DNA of 64,000 nt from Litchfieldia alkalitelluris. GTDB lineage: Bacteria > Bacillota > Bacilli > Bacillales > Salisediminibacteriaceae. Made by a program: the position numbers and the translations under genes. The notes beneath the pieces were generated by a model. It was not told where the DNA came from. It did no database searches and saw only the letters and a list, made by a program, of their open reading frames with translations. This document shows positions 8,592-17,422 of this stretch, piece after piece. The stretch is taken from positions 2,407,920 through 2,471,919 of the forward strand of contig NZ_KZ119600.1 of the NCBI RefSeq assembly GCF_002153425.1, given 5' to 3'. Position 1 is the first letter of the stretch, and each line of letters begins with the position of its first letter.

Positions 8592-9058
8592 AAAATACAA
8601 TCCCCTCTACTTGTATGTCTATTTATATATTATTTTACCATAGAAAACAAATGGTTTATGCTTACAATAAAAATTAAATATACAGTATAGGGGAATCTGA
8701 TTAACCGTGGAAGAGAAGTATTGGAAGTAAAAAAAATTTCAAACATAATCAGCATATCACATAATTTTTACAACTTTCACAATAAAAGGTATTGTATAGT
8801 AAAAAAGACTGTATTATAATATTACCATACTAGTTAATTTATCTGAGTAGTCTGTTTAATTGATTAGTTCATTTATTAAACAAAGTTTAAATGTTTTCTA
8901 GTTTAATATTTTGTAACTTTTAATACATAAAAACACCGATGCATTCACGCAATACAACTCCTATTATATCAACAAGAAACAAACCACAAATCAGATCTAA
9001 TAAAAAACTCAAATTTAAATCCCATTACTAAATACCATATTATTTTTTGTCAAGACAT

Positions 9059-9072
9059 TGTAAACGTTATCA
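9059..9072 (+). promoter_or_regulatory. CcpA binding site (CRE)
   Basis: TGTAAACGTTATCA matches the CRE consensus TGWAANCGNTNWCA at every position. It lies about 180 bases upstream of the solute-binding lipoprotein gene, so carbon catabolite control of that gene is likely. Confidence 0.7.
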
Positions 9073-9143
9073 TTTGTAATATACCTAGCATAAAAAAACT
9101 TAAAATAAATAACAACGTTTGAAATGTTTATTTTGAGGAGGTG

Positions 9144-9188
9144 ATGTTATTACATAAAACTGCTCTCAATCAAGATTTCGTGAAGTAG
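9144..9188 (+). CDS. Possible 14-residue leader peptide ahead of the solute-binding lipoprotein
   Basis: ATG at 9144 follows GAGGAGG with very short spacing and opens a 14-codon frame (MLLHKTALNQDFVK) ending 65 bases before the lipoprotein start. The match to the 16S tail is the strongest in the region, yet it serves no longer ORF. Translation is uncertain because the spacing is only about three bases and no terminator or attenuator structure is visible. Confidence 0.25.
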   Translation: MLLHKTALNQDFVK

Positions 9189-9253
9189 AAAGAATAGTTA
9201 TGTCAACGAGAATAACTACAATTACACTTCAAAATGATGAAAGGGGTAGTCAA

Positions 9254-10978
9254 ATGTTGAAGAGAAAAAATTGGTTTTTACTTTTAATCTTGTCACTAAT
9301 TTTAGTTTTTGCTGCTTGTTCCTCTGATGACGAAACAGCTTCAGATCCAGAAGAAGAAGACCCACCTGCATCTGATGATGGTGGAGAAGTTGATGAATCT
9401 GATGATGGTGACAGTACTACAGAAATTGATACAACACCAGTTACTTATCACTACTTTAATGCAGGTAGTCCAGGAAATGATACTGACACAAACGAAACAC
9501 GGATTGGTGCAGAAATGGAAGAAAAGACTGGTGTGAATTTTAGAATAGAGCACCTTGTTGGTGATTTAAACCAAAGAATTGGTGTTATGGTTGCAAGTGG
9601 AGATTATCCAGATGTAATTGCTCCAGATGATGCTATCGATGTCATTTTAGATGCAGAAGCTTTTATTCCACTTGATGATTTACTAGAGGAACATGGACCA
9701 AATTTATTAGAAGCATACGAGGACTATCTTGATATGTTTAGAATGGATGATGGGCATATTTACTATCTTCCTTTCGGTCCAACAGTCAACGAGTTTATTC
9801 CAAACCCAGAAATTGACCAAGGTGCATTTTGGATTCAACGTTCCATCCTAAAGGAAAATGGTTATCCTGAAATAAGGACACTAGATGAGTACTTCGATAT
9901 CATTTTGGATTATGCTGCTGAAAATCCTGAGATTGATGGAATGTCAACAGTTCCATTCACTGGCTTAACTTATGACTGGAGGTTCTTTGCATTTTCTAAT
10001 GTTCCAAATCACTTAGCAGGTTATCCAAATGATGGTGGAGTAATGATTGATATGGATACTCACGAGGCAACTGTATATGCAGATTCTGAGTATGCATATG
10101 ATTACTTGAAAAAATTAAATGGATTAAATGCAGATGGCCACCTAGACCAAGAAATGTTCGTTATGAACTATGATGAATATTTAGCAAAACTTTCTTCAGG
10201 ACGTGTATTAGGTTTCTTTGACTATGGTTGGCAAGTGGAGAACGCTCTTAATGCATTAGAGGACGCTGGTGACCCTGACCGAGAATTTGTACCACTTCCT
10301 ATAGTATTTGATGGAGTAGACACAGATCAATACCTTGACCCACCAGCATTTACAACAAATCGAGGTGTTGGTATTACTGTAAATGCAGAAAATCCTGAAC
10401 GAATTATTCAATATTGGGATGAAATGATTAAGGAAGAAAACCAAAAGATAGTCATGTGGGGCTATGAAGGTGAACACTACGAAGTTGATGATGAGGGACG
10501 TTTTTACCGTACAGAAGACCAAATTGTAGAAACATCAAGAACAGAAGTTAGGGATGAACTAGGTATGTCCTACTTTGAGTGGTACTGGCCACGAATTAAT
10601 GGTACTTTTGATGATGGGAATGCTGTAGAACCTAGAAGACAACCTGAGGTTTTTTATGCCGCTCTATCTGATGAGGACCAAGAGTTCTTAGAAGCATATA
10701 ATGCAGAAACTTTTGCAGAGCTCTTTGATGAGCCAGAGGACCGCCCATGGTTCCCGGCATGGAGTGCCAATATAGAGCAAGGTTCTCCTATTCAAATCTT
10801 TGAAGAACAAGCTGAAGAACTACAGAAACGTCACTATCCACGTATTGTATTAGCAGATCCTAACGAATTCGATGATGAATGGGAGGCATTTGTTAATGCA
10901 TACAGACAACTTGATGTGGACTCTTATGAAGAATTCTTTACAGATGTAGCTCAATCTCGAGTCGCTGGAGAATGGTAA
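9254..10978 (+). CDS. Extracellular solute-binding lipoprotein, family 1 (LipO/LplA-like), orphan
   Basis: The start at 9254 gives a standard lipoprotein signal peptide (MLKRKNWFLLL...) with lipobox FAAC at residue 22; AAAGGGG lies seven bases upstream, whereas the ATG at 9200 would place 18 residues before the signal. The mature protein opens with an Asp/Glu-rich linker and continues as a large (about 574 residues) type-1 sugar/oligosaccharide binding protein like LipO or LplA, rich in Asp, Glu and aromatic residues. It should capture a carbohydrate outside the cell for an ABC importer. No permease or ATPase gene is adjacent; a terminator follows. The CRE upstream supports a role in carbon acquisition. 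Confidence 0.85.
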   Translation: MLKRKNWFLLLILSLILVFAACSSDDETASDPEEEDPPASDDGGEVDESDDGDSTTEIDTTPVTYHYFNAGSPGNDTDTNETRIGAEMEEKTGVNFRIEHLVGDLNQRIGVMVASGDYPDVIAPDDAIDVILDAEAFIPLDDLLEEHGPNLLEAYEDYLDMFRMDDGHIYYLPFGPTVNEFIPNPEIDQGAFWIQRSILKENGYPEIRTLDEYFDIILDYAAENPEIDGMSTVPFTGLTYDWRFFAFSNVPNHLAGYPNDGGVMIDMDTHEATVYADSEYAYDYLKKLNGLNADGHLDQEMFVMNYDEYLAKLSSGRVLGFFDYGWQVENALNALEDAGDPDREFVPLPIVFDGVDTDQYLDPPAFTTNRGVGITVNAENPERIIQYWDEMIKEENQKIVMWGYEGEHYEVDDEGRFYRTEDQIVETSRTEVRDELGMSYFEWYWPRINGTFDDGNAVEPRRQPEVFYAALSDEDQEFLEAYNAETFAELFDEPEDRPWFPAWSANIEQGSPIQIFEEQAEELQKRHYPRIVLADPNEFDDEWEAFVNAYRQLDVDSYEEFFTDVAQSRVAGEW

Positions 10979-10997
10979 ATATTAAGTTCTAAAACAA

Positions 10998-11040
10998 GAA
11001 AAGCTATGACGCCACTATTGTGGGTGTCATAGCTTTTCTA
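10998..11040. terminator. Bidirectional terminator
   Basis: Thirteen-base-pair stem GAAAAGCTATGAC / GTCATAGCTTTTC between convergent genes; T-rich on both strands. Confidence 0.85.
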
Positions 11041-11053
11041 TTTTCACAGTAGC

Positions 11054-12478
11054 CTAAAAAATAAGCAGAGCGGATATAGTTGCAACGAAAAGGCCTATAA
11101 TGACTGGAATAAAGCTTTTTCTTACTAAATCCAGCACTGATATTTTTGCAAAACCTGCAATAGCAATGATTGGTGACCAAGCAACAAGCGTTCCACCACC
11201 AACCCAAATTGCTCCGATTTGGCCAATTGAGGCAAGGGTTTCAGGTTGAATTCCAATGGAAGTGGATAGAGCTTCTGATAAAGAGCCAATTAAAGGTAAC
11301 GCGGAAAAGCCAGACCCATCAAGACCTGAAATCATACCTAAAGCAAGAATACCAAAGGCAGTGATAATGACGCTGTCTGGTATTGCAGTTTGACTCGCTT
11401 CAACTAAGTCAAATAGGAAGGCTGGTGCATTTTCCGCATCAGTTCCAAATACTTGCGCTGATAGCTCACCGCTCCCAATAAAGAAGAACCCAGCAACAGG
11501 TATGACGAGACCCATTACTTTAAATGCAAATACAAAACCATTTACTATATGGTCACTTACTTCCTGCAGTGTTGATTTGTAGTTTCGGAATAAGGAAATC
11601 ATGAGTATTAGTATCACGGCTGAACCGCCAACTAAGGAGGCGCCTGCACCATCTTCTATAGAAGGAATAAACTCTGAAAATGTTGCAATAACCACATAGG
11701 TGACAATTACTAAGAAAACTGAAGGGACAAGAAATGCAAATACCTTACTAAATTTCCCTTTAATAACTTTTGATTCGTCCGTATTTAACTTCATCTCTTG
11801 ATCTCCACTATTTTCCCAATCAGTTAAATTACTTTCCGCAGGTCCTTTAATGGACTTTCTAATCATAAAATAGGCAACCGTTAACGAGGTAATCCCTGCA
11901 ATAAGTGATAAAATTAAAGTCTGTTCTCCTATCACGTTTGCATCAATGCTACTGCTTGATGCTGTAAGTCCTGGTGCTACCTTAAGCACAAAGTCAGATG
12001 ATAAGGCCATCCCATGACCAGCTAAGGAAATAGCAATAGCTGCCCCAATTGGGGGAAGACCGGCTTTAATAGCAACAGGAATTAATAATGCTCCAATTAG
12101 TGGAACTGATGGGGCTGGCCAGAAGAAAAGTGATAAAAAATATGTTACTGCAACAAGAATCCAAAATGATAAATATCCATTTTTCATCACTTTCTGAAAC
12201 GGCAACACCATTTGTTCATCAGCACCTATAGATTTAATGGAACGAAGAAGTGCTGTCATGATAGCAATAATTAAAAAAATATCAAACAGCTCTGTAGCTG
12301 CAGTTAAACTTGCATTAAATATTGCGTGTATTCCAGCCAAAAATGACTCATTATATGCCCACGCAACGAGAAAGCTCATGACTATAGCTGGAACAACAAC
12401 ATTCTGTCTAAAGAGCATGGTAATTATAATTAAGCAAATACCGGCTAAGTATAGCCAATGCGCCATAGTTAGTTCCAT
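11054..12478 (-). CDS. Polytopic permease of the ion-transporter (DctM/GntP-like) type
   Basis: About 474 residues with roughly 12 hydrophobic segments in two halves, each with a re-entrant-looking Gly/Pro-rich stretch (FWPAPSVPLIGALLIPVAIKAGLPP and GLDGSGFSALPLIGSLSEAL). A charged cytoplasmic loop (residues about 210-245) separates the halves. This arrangement is typical of the ion-transporter superfamily (organic anion and gluconate-type permeases), but I cannot name the substrate. ATG at 12478 is preceded at eight bases by AAAGGAG; the upstream TTG frame is less likely. No partner genes are adjacent, so it probably works alone as a secondary transporter. Confidence 0.7.
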   Translation of the reverse strand: MELTMAHWLYLAGICLIIITMLFRQNVVVPAIVMSFLVAWAYNESFLAGIHAIFNASLTAATELFDIFLIIAIMTALLRSIKSIGADEQMVLPFQKVMKNGYLSFWILVAVTYFLSLFFWPAPSVPLIGALLIPVAIKAGLPPIGAAIAISLAGHGMALSSDFVLKVAPGLTASSSSIDANVIGEQTLILSLIAGITSLTVAYFMIRKSIKGPAESNLTDWENSGDQEMKLNTDESKVIKGKFSKVFAFLVPSVFLVIVTYVVIATFSEFIPSIEDGAGASLVGGSAVILILMISLFRNYKSTLQEVSDHIVNGFVFAFKVMGLVIPVAGFFFIGSGELSAQVFGTDAENAPAFLFDLVEASQTAIPDSVIITAFGILALGMISGLDGSGFSALPLIGSLSEALSTSIGIQPETLASIGQIGAIWVGGGTLVAWSPIIAIAGFAKISVLDLVRKSFIPVIIGLFVATISALLIF

Positions 12479-12714
12479 AAACAAACTCCTTTTATTACAG
12501 AATTGTAGAAACCAATTTCATACTATGCTCTTATTAGGTTTACGTGTAAATATTATTCCTGAAGATAAACTTCAACCTTTAGGACTGTTAATAATCATTC
12601 TAGTTTGTTACATGAAAATAATATTTCTATTACAATGCTGAGATATTTGTCTGATAAGGTAGATAGTAGTCATTTTGTAAAAGAAAAAACTATTTTCTCT
12701 TAGGGGGAAGAAGT

Positions 12715-13932
12715 GTGATTAAGAAGTTTATGATTTTAGTATTCTTCATTACATCGTTCCATATATTCATAGGGGGCACAACCCATGCTACTGATTCGTT
12801 GAAAAATGAAGAAGAAAAAATTCAGCACGAACGACAACATTTAAAAAGAGAACTATCGGAAGCTGAATTATCTTTAATAGAGTTGACCCAGAAAATTAAT
12901 GAACATAATAATGAGATTGAGGATTTGAATGATGAAATCTTAAATAATGAAGATAAAATAATCGAAACTGAAGAGGAAATTTCTCAAAATGAATTGAAGA
13001 TAAAAGAATTAAAAGATGATATTGAGTCTCTTCAGTTAGATATTGATCAACGGATTGATTTGCTTAAAGATAGGGCCGTTTCCTATCAAAGAAATGGAAT
13101 TGATAGTGTATCTTATATGGAAGTTATCCTAGGAGCAGAAAGTTTTGGAGATTTTATCAGCAGAATTATAACGATTACAAAAATTGCGCAAGCAGACAAT
13201 AACTTTATTGAACAAACGGAAATAGCTTATCAAGAGTTAGAAACTATCAAAGCTGACTACGAGACTACCATCAAAAATCTCGAAACTCAGAAAGAACAAC
13301 TTGAAATGATACATCAAGAGATTAATGACCAAAAGGACAAGCTTGTTTCCTTAAGGGATGAACTAAAGCAAAAAGAAAAAGATCAGAAATTATTTATTTC
13401 AAGATTAGTAGAGGAAGAAAAAGAATTAGCATCCAAGGAAGATGATATTCGAAAACGAATTGAAGAAGAAGTTAGGTTGAGAGAAGAAGCTCAACGAGAA
13501 TTAGAACGTCAGGCTGCTGAAGAAGCCCGACGCGAGGAAGCACGTCGTGCAGAGGAAGCTGCACGAAAGGAAGCGGAAAAAACTAACTCTAGGAACAATA
13601 ATGAAGATTCAAGTAATAACGATAATAAATCTGAATCAGATGCTTCTTGGCAAACTTTTGAAGCCACTGCATATACTGCATACTGTGAAGGTTGTACTGG
13701 AGTTACAAGATTAGGAATCGATTTAAGGTCTAATCCTAACGCTAAGGTAATTGCAGTGGATCCAAGTGTAATCCCATTAGGAAAACGTGTTGAGATTAGG
13801 GGACATGGCACCTTTCTTGCAGCAGATATAGGATCCGCAATTATTGGAAATAAAATCGATATATTTATGCCTAACCAATCGGATGCATTATCATTCGGTA
13901 GAAGAAACGTACAATTGAGAGTCTTAGATTGA
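12715..13932 (+). CDS. Secreted coiled-coil cell-wall protein with C-terminal 3D domain
   Basis: A 405-residue exported protein starting at GTG with AGGGGGAAG upstream. Residues 1-25 form a signal peptide ending near THA. Residues 30-280 are a long coiled coil of the CwlO/PcsB N-terminal type with an inserted segment (SVSYMEVILGAESFGDFISRI) that is a hallmark of that domain, followed by an Arg/Glu/Ala-rich helix and an Asn/Ser linker. Residues about 312-405 are a 3D domain (ATAYTAYCEGCTG, VIAVDPSVIPLGKRVEI, ADIGSAIIGNKIDIF) with three conserved Asp, related to the YocH and MltA lytic enzymes. A role in peptidoglycan turnover is expected; FtsEX or another partner may control the coiled coil. 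Confidence 0.85.
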   Translation: MIKKFMILVFFITSFHIFIGGTTHATDSLKNEEEKIQHERQHLKRELSEAELSLIELTQKINEHNNEIEDLNDEILNNEDKIIETEEEISQNELKIKELKDDIESLQLDIDQRIDLLKDRAVSYQRNGIDSVSYMEVILGAESFGDFISRIITITKIAQADNNFIEQTEIAYQELETIKADYETTIKNLETQKEQLEMIHQEINDQKDKLVSLRDELKQKEKDQKLFISRLVEEEKELASKEDDIRKRIEEEVRLREEAQRELERQAAEEARREEARRAEEAARKEAEKTNSRNNNEDSSNNDNKSESDASWQTFEATAYTAYCEGCTGVTRLGIDLRSNPNAKVIAVDPSVIPLGKRVEIRGHGTFLAADIGSAIIGNKIDIFMPNQSDALSFGRRNVQLRVLD

Positions 13933-13938
13933 TAGATG

Positions 13939-13970
13939 ACCTGCCTTTATAAAAAGGCAGGTTTATTTAT
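13939..13970 (+). terminator. Intrinsic terminator
   Basis: Ten-base-pair stem ACCTGCCTTT / AAAGGCAGGT with a four-base loop. Confidence 0.8.
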
Positions 13971-13976
13971 AACCAT

Positions 13977-14014
13977 TTTGGTGCAGATGACCAAGGCGCT
14001 TGTGCATTTCTTAT
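13977..14014 (-). repeat. Partial copy of a dispersed structured repeat (3' end only)
   Basis: The segment containing GATGACCAAGGCGCTTGTGC followed by TTTCTTA matches the right end of the full-length element at 27446-27600. As there, it abuts the stop codon of a minus-strand gene. Confidence 0.65.
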
Positions 14015-14190
14015 TAGGTTTGTAAAAATAATGTAATCATATAAATGATGATTAGTAAGAAACCAGCAACAAGGTAAATTACACCTAATCTTTTTTTATT
14101 CTTAAAAAGGGAAAAGATCCCTAGCCCACCAAATAACCCTGCAATAATAAACAGCCCAATTCCTAGAAAAACAATCATCATTTCATTCAT
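14014..14190 (-). CDS. Small two-TM membrane protein
   Basis: About 58 residues with two hydrophobic helices (IVFLGIGLFIIAGLFGGLGIF and GVIYLVAGFLLIIIYMITLFL) joined by a basic KNKKRL turn. I prefer the second ATG (14190), eight bases after AAAGGAG; the first at 14196 is only two bases away. The stop codon directly touches a dispersed repeat. Function unknown; divergent from thiM. Confidence 0.6.
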   Translation of the reverse strand: MNEMMIVFLGIGLFIIAGLFGGLGIFSLFKNKKRLGVIYLVAGFLLIIIYMITLFLQT

Positions 14191-14417
14191 ATTCATGTCT
14201 CCTTTAAATAAAAACGATAGTATAATTATTTTAGTATAAAAACTAGTTTTATGATATTAAATAGTATTCTATCTTTAACTAGTTGATTATAAAATGTTTT
14301 TGTTTTTGAACAAGATGTGATCTCGGGAAAAAAACGTGGGTTCATGAATCATTAGCTTCTTTAATGAAAAATTGCTACTATAATCCTATAAATATAATTT
14401 GTTAAAGGATGATCAAT

Positions 14418-15224
14418 ATGGAAAGTAAAACTGTAGAATTACGAAATTTAGTAAAGAATAACTCACCTTTAGTTCATAACATAACAAATGTCGTCGTAAC
14501 CAACTTTACCGCTAATGGTTTATATGCTATTGGAGCTTCTCCTGTTATGGCTTATGCCAAGGAGGAGGTTGGAGATATGGCTAGTATTTCACAAGCGCTT
14601 GTTTTAAACATTGGTACTCTAACTTCAACTGAAGTAGAAGCTATGTTTATTGCTGGTGAATCAGCAAACAAACACGGAGTCCCTATTATTTTAGACCCTG
14701 TTGGAGTAGGTGCAACTCCTTATAGAACTCAAACTGCGAAAGAATTATTGAATAGGTTATCTATACAGGTAGTTAGGGGAAATGCCGCTGAAATTGCAAA
14801 CCTTATTGATGAACAGGTTCAAATGCATGGAGTTGATTCGAAGGTTGAAATAAATAATCTTGCGGACCTTGCTAAAAAAGCAGCAAATAAGCTAAACACT
14901 ATCATTGTTATGACAGGTAAAACTGACTTAATAACAAATGGAGAGATATTATTTGAGGTCAGGAATGGGCACCCAATGCTAACAAAGGTTACTGGAACAG
15001 GTTGTTTGTTGTCATCTGTTGTTGCAGCTTTTTGTTCTCAGTCCGATGACAAAACAACTGCATGTGCAGCTGCTGTTTCATTTTATGGTATCGCAGCAGA
15101 GAAGGCTATTGAGGTAAATCAAAGTAAAGGACCTGGTCATTTTCAAATGAATTTTATTGATCAGCTATACAATATAACAGATGAAACAATTGTGAACAAC
15201 ATAAAAATTAAGCAAACGCAGTAA
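14418..15224 (+). CDS. thiM: Hydroxyethylthiazole kinase
   Basis: A 268-residue ribokinase-fold enzyme that phosphorylates 4-methyl-5-(2-hydroxyethyl)thiazole in thiamine salvage. Diagnostic segments are PLVHNITNVVVTNFTANGLYAIGASPVMAY at the N-terminus, PIILDPVGVGATPYR, RGNAAEI and the nucleotide/anion-hole motif VTGTGCLLSSVVAAF. ATG at 14418 is used because AAAGGAT is seven bases upstream; the ATG at 14409 sits inside that site. Unusually, thiE and thiD are not adjacent, and I see no TPP riboswitch in the 220 bases upstream, so regulation differs from the common thiMDE operon. Confidence 0.93.
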   Translation: MESKTVELRNLVKNNSPLVHNITNVVVTNFTANGLYAIGASPVMAYAKEEVGDMASISQALVLNIGTLTSTEVEAMFIAGESANKHGVPIILDPVGVGATPYRTQTAKELLNRLSIQVVRGNAAEIANLIDEQVQMHGVDSKVEINNLADLAKKAANKLNTIIVMTGKTDLITNGEILFEVRNGHPMLTKVTGTGCLLSSVVAAFCSQSDDKTTACAAAVSFYGIAAEKAIEVNQSKGPGHFQMNFIDQLYNITDETIVNNIKIKQTQ

Positions 15225-15237
15225 TTGATAATAAGTA

Positions 15238-15282
15238 AGACTTTGTACGTTATTAACAAACAATGTACAAAGTCTTTTTTTG
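15238..15282 (+). terminator. Intrinsic terminator after thiM
   Basis: Stem AGACTTTGTAC / GTACAAAGTCT followed by seven T. Confidence 0.9.
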
Positions 15283-15474
15283 GCTACAGTGAAAATTTTG
15301 TTGGAACAAATTACGGTTTGTTCACTTTACGTACATACTACTACTTAGTTCACTTCGGTTAAGCATAATGATTTGTAATGTATTCACTCAAGTAAATCCA
15401 GTATAAAATTAATATTGAAAATATACAGAAAATTAAATATAATTGTATTATTATATTAGTAAAGGGGATATTAT

Positions 15475-15627
15475 ATGGAAGATTCTAAGTTAATCACGCA
15501 CTACGACGGAAGAGATTTATATGCTGTAAATTTTAAAGTAAATAAATCAAAAGAAATCATTATCACACCTAAAAAAGTAGGGAAAATACATAACTGTCAA
15601 TATCCATATTTCCAATTTATAGTATAA
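15475..15627 (+). CDS. Short unrecognised protein of 50 residues
   Basis: An ATG at 15475 is preceded by AAAGGGG at seven to eight bases and opens a 50-codon frame, MEDSKLITHYDGRDLYAV through NCQYPYFQFIV. A terminator starts four bases after the stop. Correct signals on both sides argue for a real gene despite its length. The product is basic with beta-strand-like alternation and no membrane segment. No family is recognised. Confidence 0.55.
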   Translation: MEDSKLITHYDGRDLYAVNFKVNKSKEIIITPKKVGKIHNCQYPYFQFIV

Positions 15628-15630
15628 CAA

Positions 15631-15660
15631 AAATGCTGTCCTTAGATGGACAGCATTTTT
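15631..15660. terminator. Bidirectional terminator
   Basis: Eleven-base-pair stem AAATGCTGTCC / GGACAGCATTT followed by T on the plus strand, shared by the short ORF and the azoreductase gene. Confidence 0.85.
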
Positions 15661-15664
15661 ACAA

Positions 15665-16291
15665 TTAAAATTTCTTAGCTAATTCTGCTGCACTTTGTAA
15701 TCCCTTAGCAATGATATCATCAGCTTGGTCAGGATATTGATTATGTCCTTCAATGATTACTTTACTAATGTCTTCAACACCCCAGAAACTTAACATCGCA
15801 TTTACAAAGTTCACTGCCATTTCAGCTGAAGCAGCTGGTCCCTCTGAATAAACCCCACCTCGTGCATTGAGGAGAACTACTCTTTTATCATTTAATAATC
15901 CAACTGGACCTTCTGCAGTATAACGGAAAGTTTTACCGGCTTGTGCAAGATAGTCCAAATAAGTGTGCAATACTGCTGGAACAGTAAAGTTCCATAAAGG
16001 AAATGCGAAAACAATTTTATCAGCACTTAAAAATTGATTTAAATATTTATTAACTAGTGTAGTTGCTTCTTCTTCAGCAGGAGTAAGCTCCATACCATTT
16101 GCTGATTTATACATGCCATTAATCATATCTGTATTATAATAAGGCAGATTTTCTTCAAACAGATCAAGTTCTGTTATGTCATCTTCAGGATGAGTCTCCT
16201 TATAATTTGTAAGAAAAGTGTGATATAGCTTCACACTAACTGCCTGTTCGATTGGGCGTGAATTTGCCTTAATAAATAGTACCTTTGCCAT
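15665..16291 (-). CDS. azoR: FMN-dependent NADH-azoreductase
   Basis: A 208-residue flavodoxin-like quinone/azo reductase that reduces quinones and azo compounds with NADH through bound FMN, protecting against electrophile stress. Signatures are the N-terminal LFIKANSRP phosphate-binding loop, FAFPLWNFTVPAVLHTYLDYLAQAGKTFRYT (residues about 95-125) and NARGGVYSEGPA. GGAGGTAA lies seven bases upstream of the ATG. Two inverted repeats sharing the core TTGCTATA occur upstream (16319-16338 and 16379-16392) and could be sites for a MarR- or thiol-switch-type repressor like those controlling azoR homologues in B. subtilis; that is inference. Confidence 0.9.
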   Translation of the reverse strand: MAKVLFIKANSRPIEQAVSVKLYHTFLTNYKETHPEDDITELDLFEENLPYYNTDMINGMYKSANGMELTPAEEEATTLVNKYLNQFLSADKIVFAFPLWNFTVPAVLHTYLDYLAQAGKTFRYTAEGPVGLLNDKRVVLLNARGGVYSEGPAASAEMAVNFVNAMLSFWGVEDISKVIIEGHNQYPDQADDIIAKGLQSAAELAKKF

Positions 16292-16318
16292 TTGATATTA
16301 CCTCCAAGTATAAGATAT

Positions 16319-16392
16319 AAGGTTGTTATAGCAACCTTTTAGTTTCTTTTAAGTATTCAAAGTATATATTCAAAGCAATATAGTTGCTATAC
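16319..16392 (-). promoter_or_regulatory. Inverted repeats upstream of azoR (candidate operators)
   Basis: AAGGTTG-N6-CAACCTT at 16319-16338 and TATAGTTGCTATA at about 16379-16391 share TTGCTATA in opposite orientation, 40 bases apart, inside the azoR promoter region. Confidence 0.4.
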
Positions 16393-16574
16393 ATACTAAA
16401 TACAGATGCTAGTATAAAATATTAAAGGAAGGAATGTCAAACCTTTTACTTTAAAATTGTATACTTCTATTTTAACCAAGCATATATATTAATTACGTTT
16501 CAAGGCAGTGGTAAATCATGTTATCCTATTGTTGTTGATGGAGCCATCTTTAAATAGTCCAAGGAGATGACAAA

Positions 16575-17384
16575 ATGAAAGAAAAACCTGTTGTAGTAAT
16601 TACTGGAGCAAGTAGGGGAATTGGTGAAAACACTGCACATTTTTTTGCAAGCCGAGGATATATAGTAATTGGAACTGGGAGAGATCTTAAGAAATTAAAG
16701 GAAGTAGAAAGTCGATTAAATAGAGAATCCAATGAGCATAAAACGTTAACAATGGACGTTACTAATCCTACTGAAATAGAGGAAGTAATTGACTTTATTA
16801 TAAACTTTTATGGGCGTATTGATGTTTGGATAAATAATGCAGGAGCATTTAAGGCTATTGGTCCTACTTGGGAAGTAGATCCTGAAGACTGGAAAAATGA
16901 TGTTAATACAAACCTATTTGGAACATTTAACTGTATACATAAGATTGTACCCGTAATGCTGGCCCAAGGAGTTGGTACAATTATAAATGTAGTAGGCGGG
17001 GGAACAATAGGCTCATTTAAGTATGGAAACGGATATGGCACTTCTAAAACTGCAGTAGCGAGGTTTTCTGAAAACCTTGCATTAGAGTTGGAAAATACAC
17101 CATTAAAAGTTTTTGTCCTCCATCCTGGTTTAAATGATACGGACATGACTAGATACCAAAGGGAAACAGAAGTCGGTAAAACATATTTAAGCCACATGGA
17201 AGGTTTATTTGAAAAAGGGGTTCATGTAAAACCAGAAGTAGCGCCCACATGGTTATACGACCTGGCATCAGGTACATTCGATGATTATATTGGACGGATT
17301 GTATCAGTAACTGATGATAGAGAAGAGCTATTAAAGCAAAATGTTAGTGAAAGTGATGCATACCGTTTAAGATTAAAAAAATAA
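16575..17384 (+). CDS. Short-chain dehydrogenase/reductase (SDR)
   Basis: A 269-residue Rossmann-fold oxidoreductase. The coenzyme motif TGASRGIG is at residues 10-17 with Arg/Lys residues following, suggesting NADP(H); WINNAG is at 85-90 and the catalytic YGTSK is at 154-158. The Ser normally found about 13 residues before the Tyr is replaced by a glycine run (VVGGGTIG), with Thr144 the nearest hydroxyl, so activity may be altered. AAGGAG precedes the ATG. It is a single gene; substrate unknown. Confidence 0.87.
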   Translation: MKEKPVVVITGASRGIGENTAHFFASRGYIVIGTGRDLKKLKEVESRLNRESNEHKTLTMDVTNPTEIEEVIDFIINFYGRIDVWINNAGAFKAIGPTWEVDPEDWKNDVNTNLFGTFNCIHKIVPVMLAQGVGTIINVVGGGTIGSFKYGNGYGTSKTAVARFSENLALELENTPLKVFVLHPGLNDTDMTRYQRETEVGKTYLSHMEGLFEKGVHVKPEVAPTWLYDLASGTFDDYIGRIVSVTDDREELLKQNVSESDAYRLRLKK

Positions 17385-17411
17385 AAACCCACTACAATTA
17401 TAGGCAGTGGG
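17374..17411 (-). terminator. Terminator of the proBA operon
   Basis: On the minus strand CCCACT-N12-AGTGGG is followed by TTTTTATTTTTTT; it overlaps the end of the convergent SDR gene. Confidence 0.8.
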
Positions 17412-17422
17412 GGGAGGGACCA

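Larger units (their letters stand above)
8600..9253. other. AT-rich intergenic region with CRE and leader ORF
   Basis: About 650 bases without a sizeable gene. The part up to roughly 9030 is very AT-rich and shows nothing recognisable beyond possible promoters for the flanking genes. A perfect CRE-like site is at 9059-9072. A near-perfect anti-16S match (GAGGAGGTGAT, 9135-9145) introduces a 14-codon ORF at 9144-9188. Confidence 0.6.

Noticed and set aside
11004-11364. Short frames antisense to or overlapping the permease gene, and similar shadows throughout
   Set aside because: They lack ribosome binding sites and overlap well-supported genes in other frames.
14217-14417. Possible TPP riboswitch before thiM
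   Set aside because: None of the conserved thi-box sequences (for example CTGAGA or ACCTGATC) is present.
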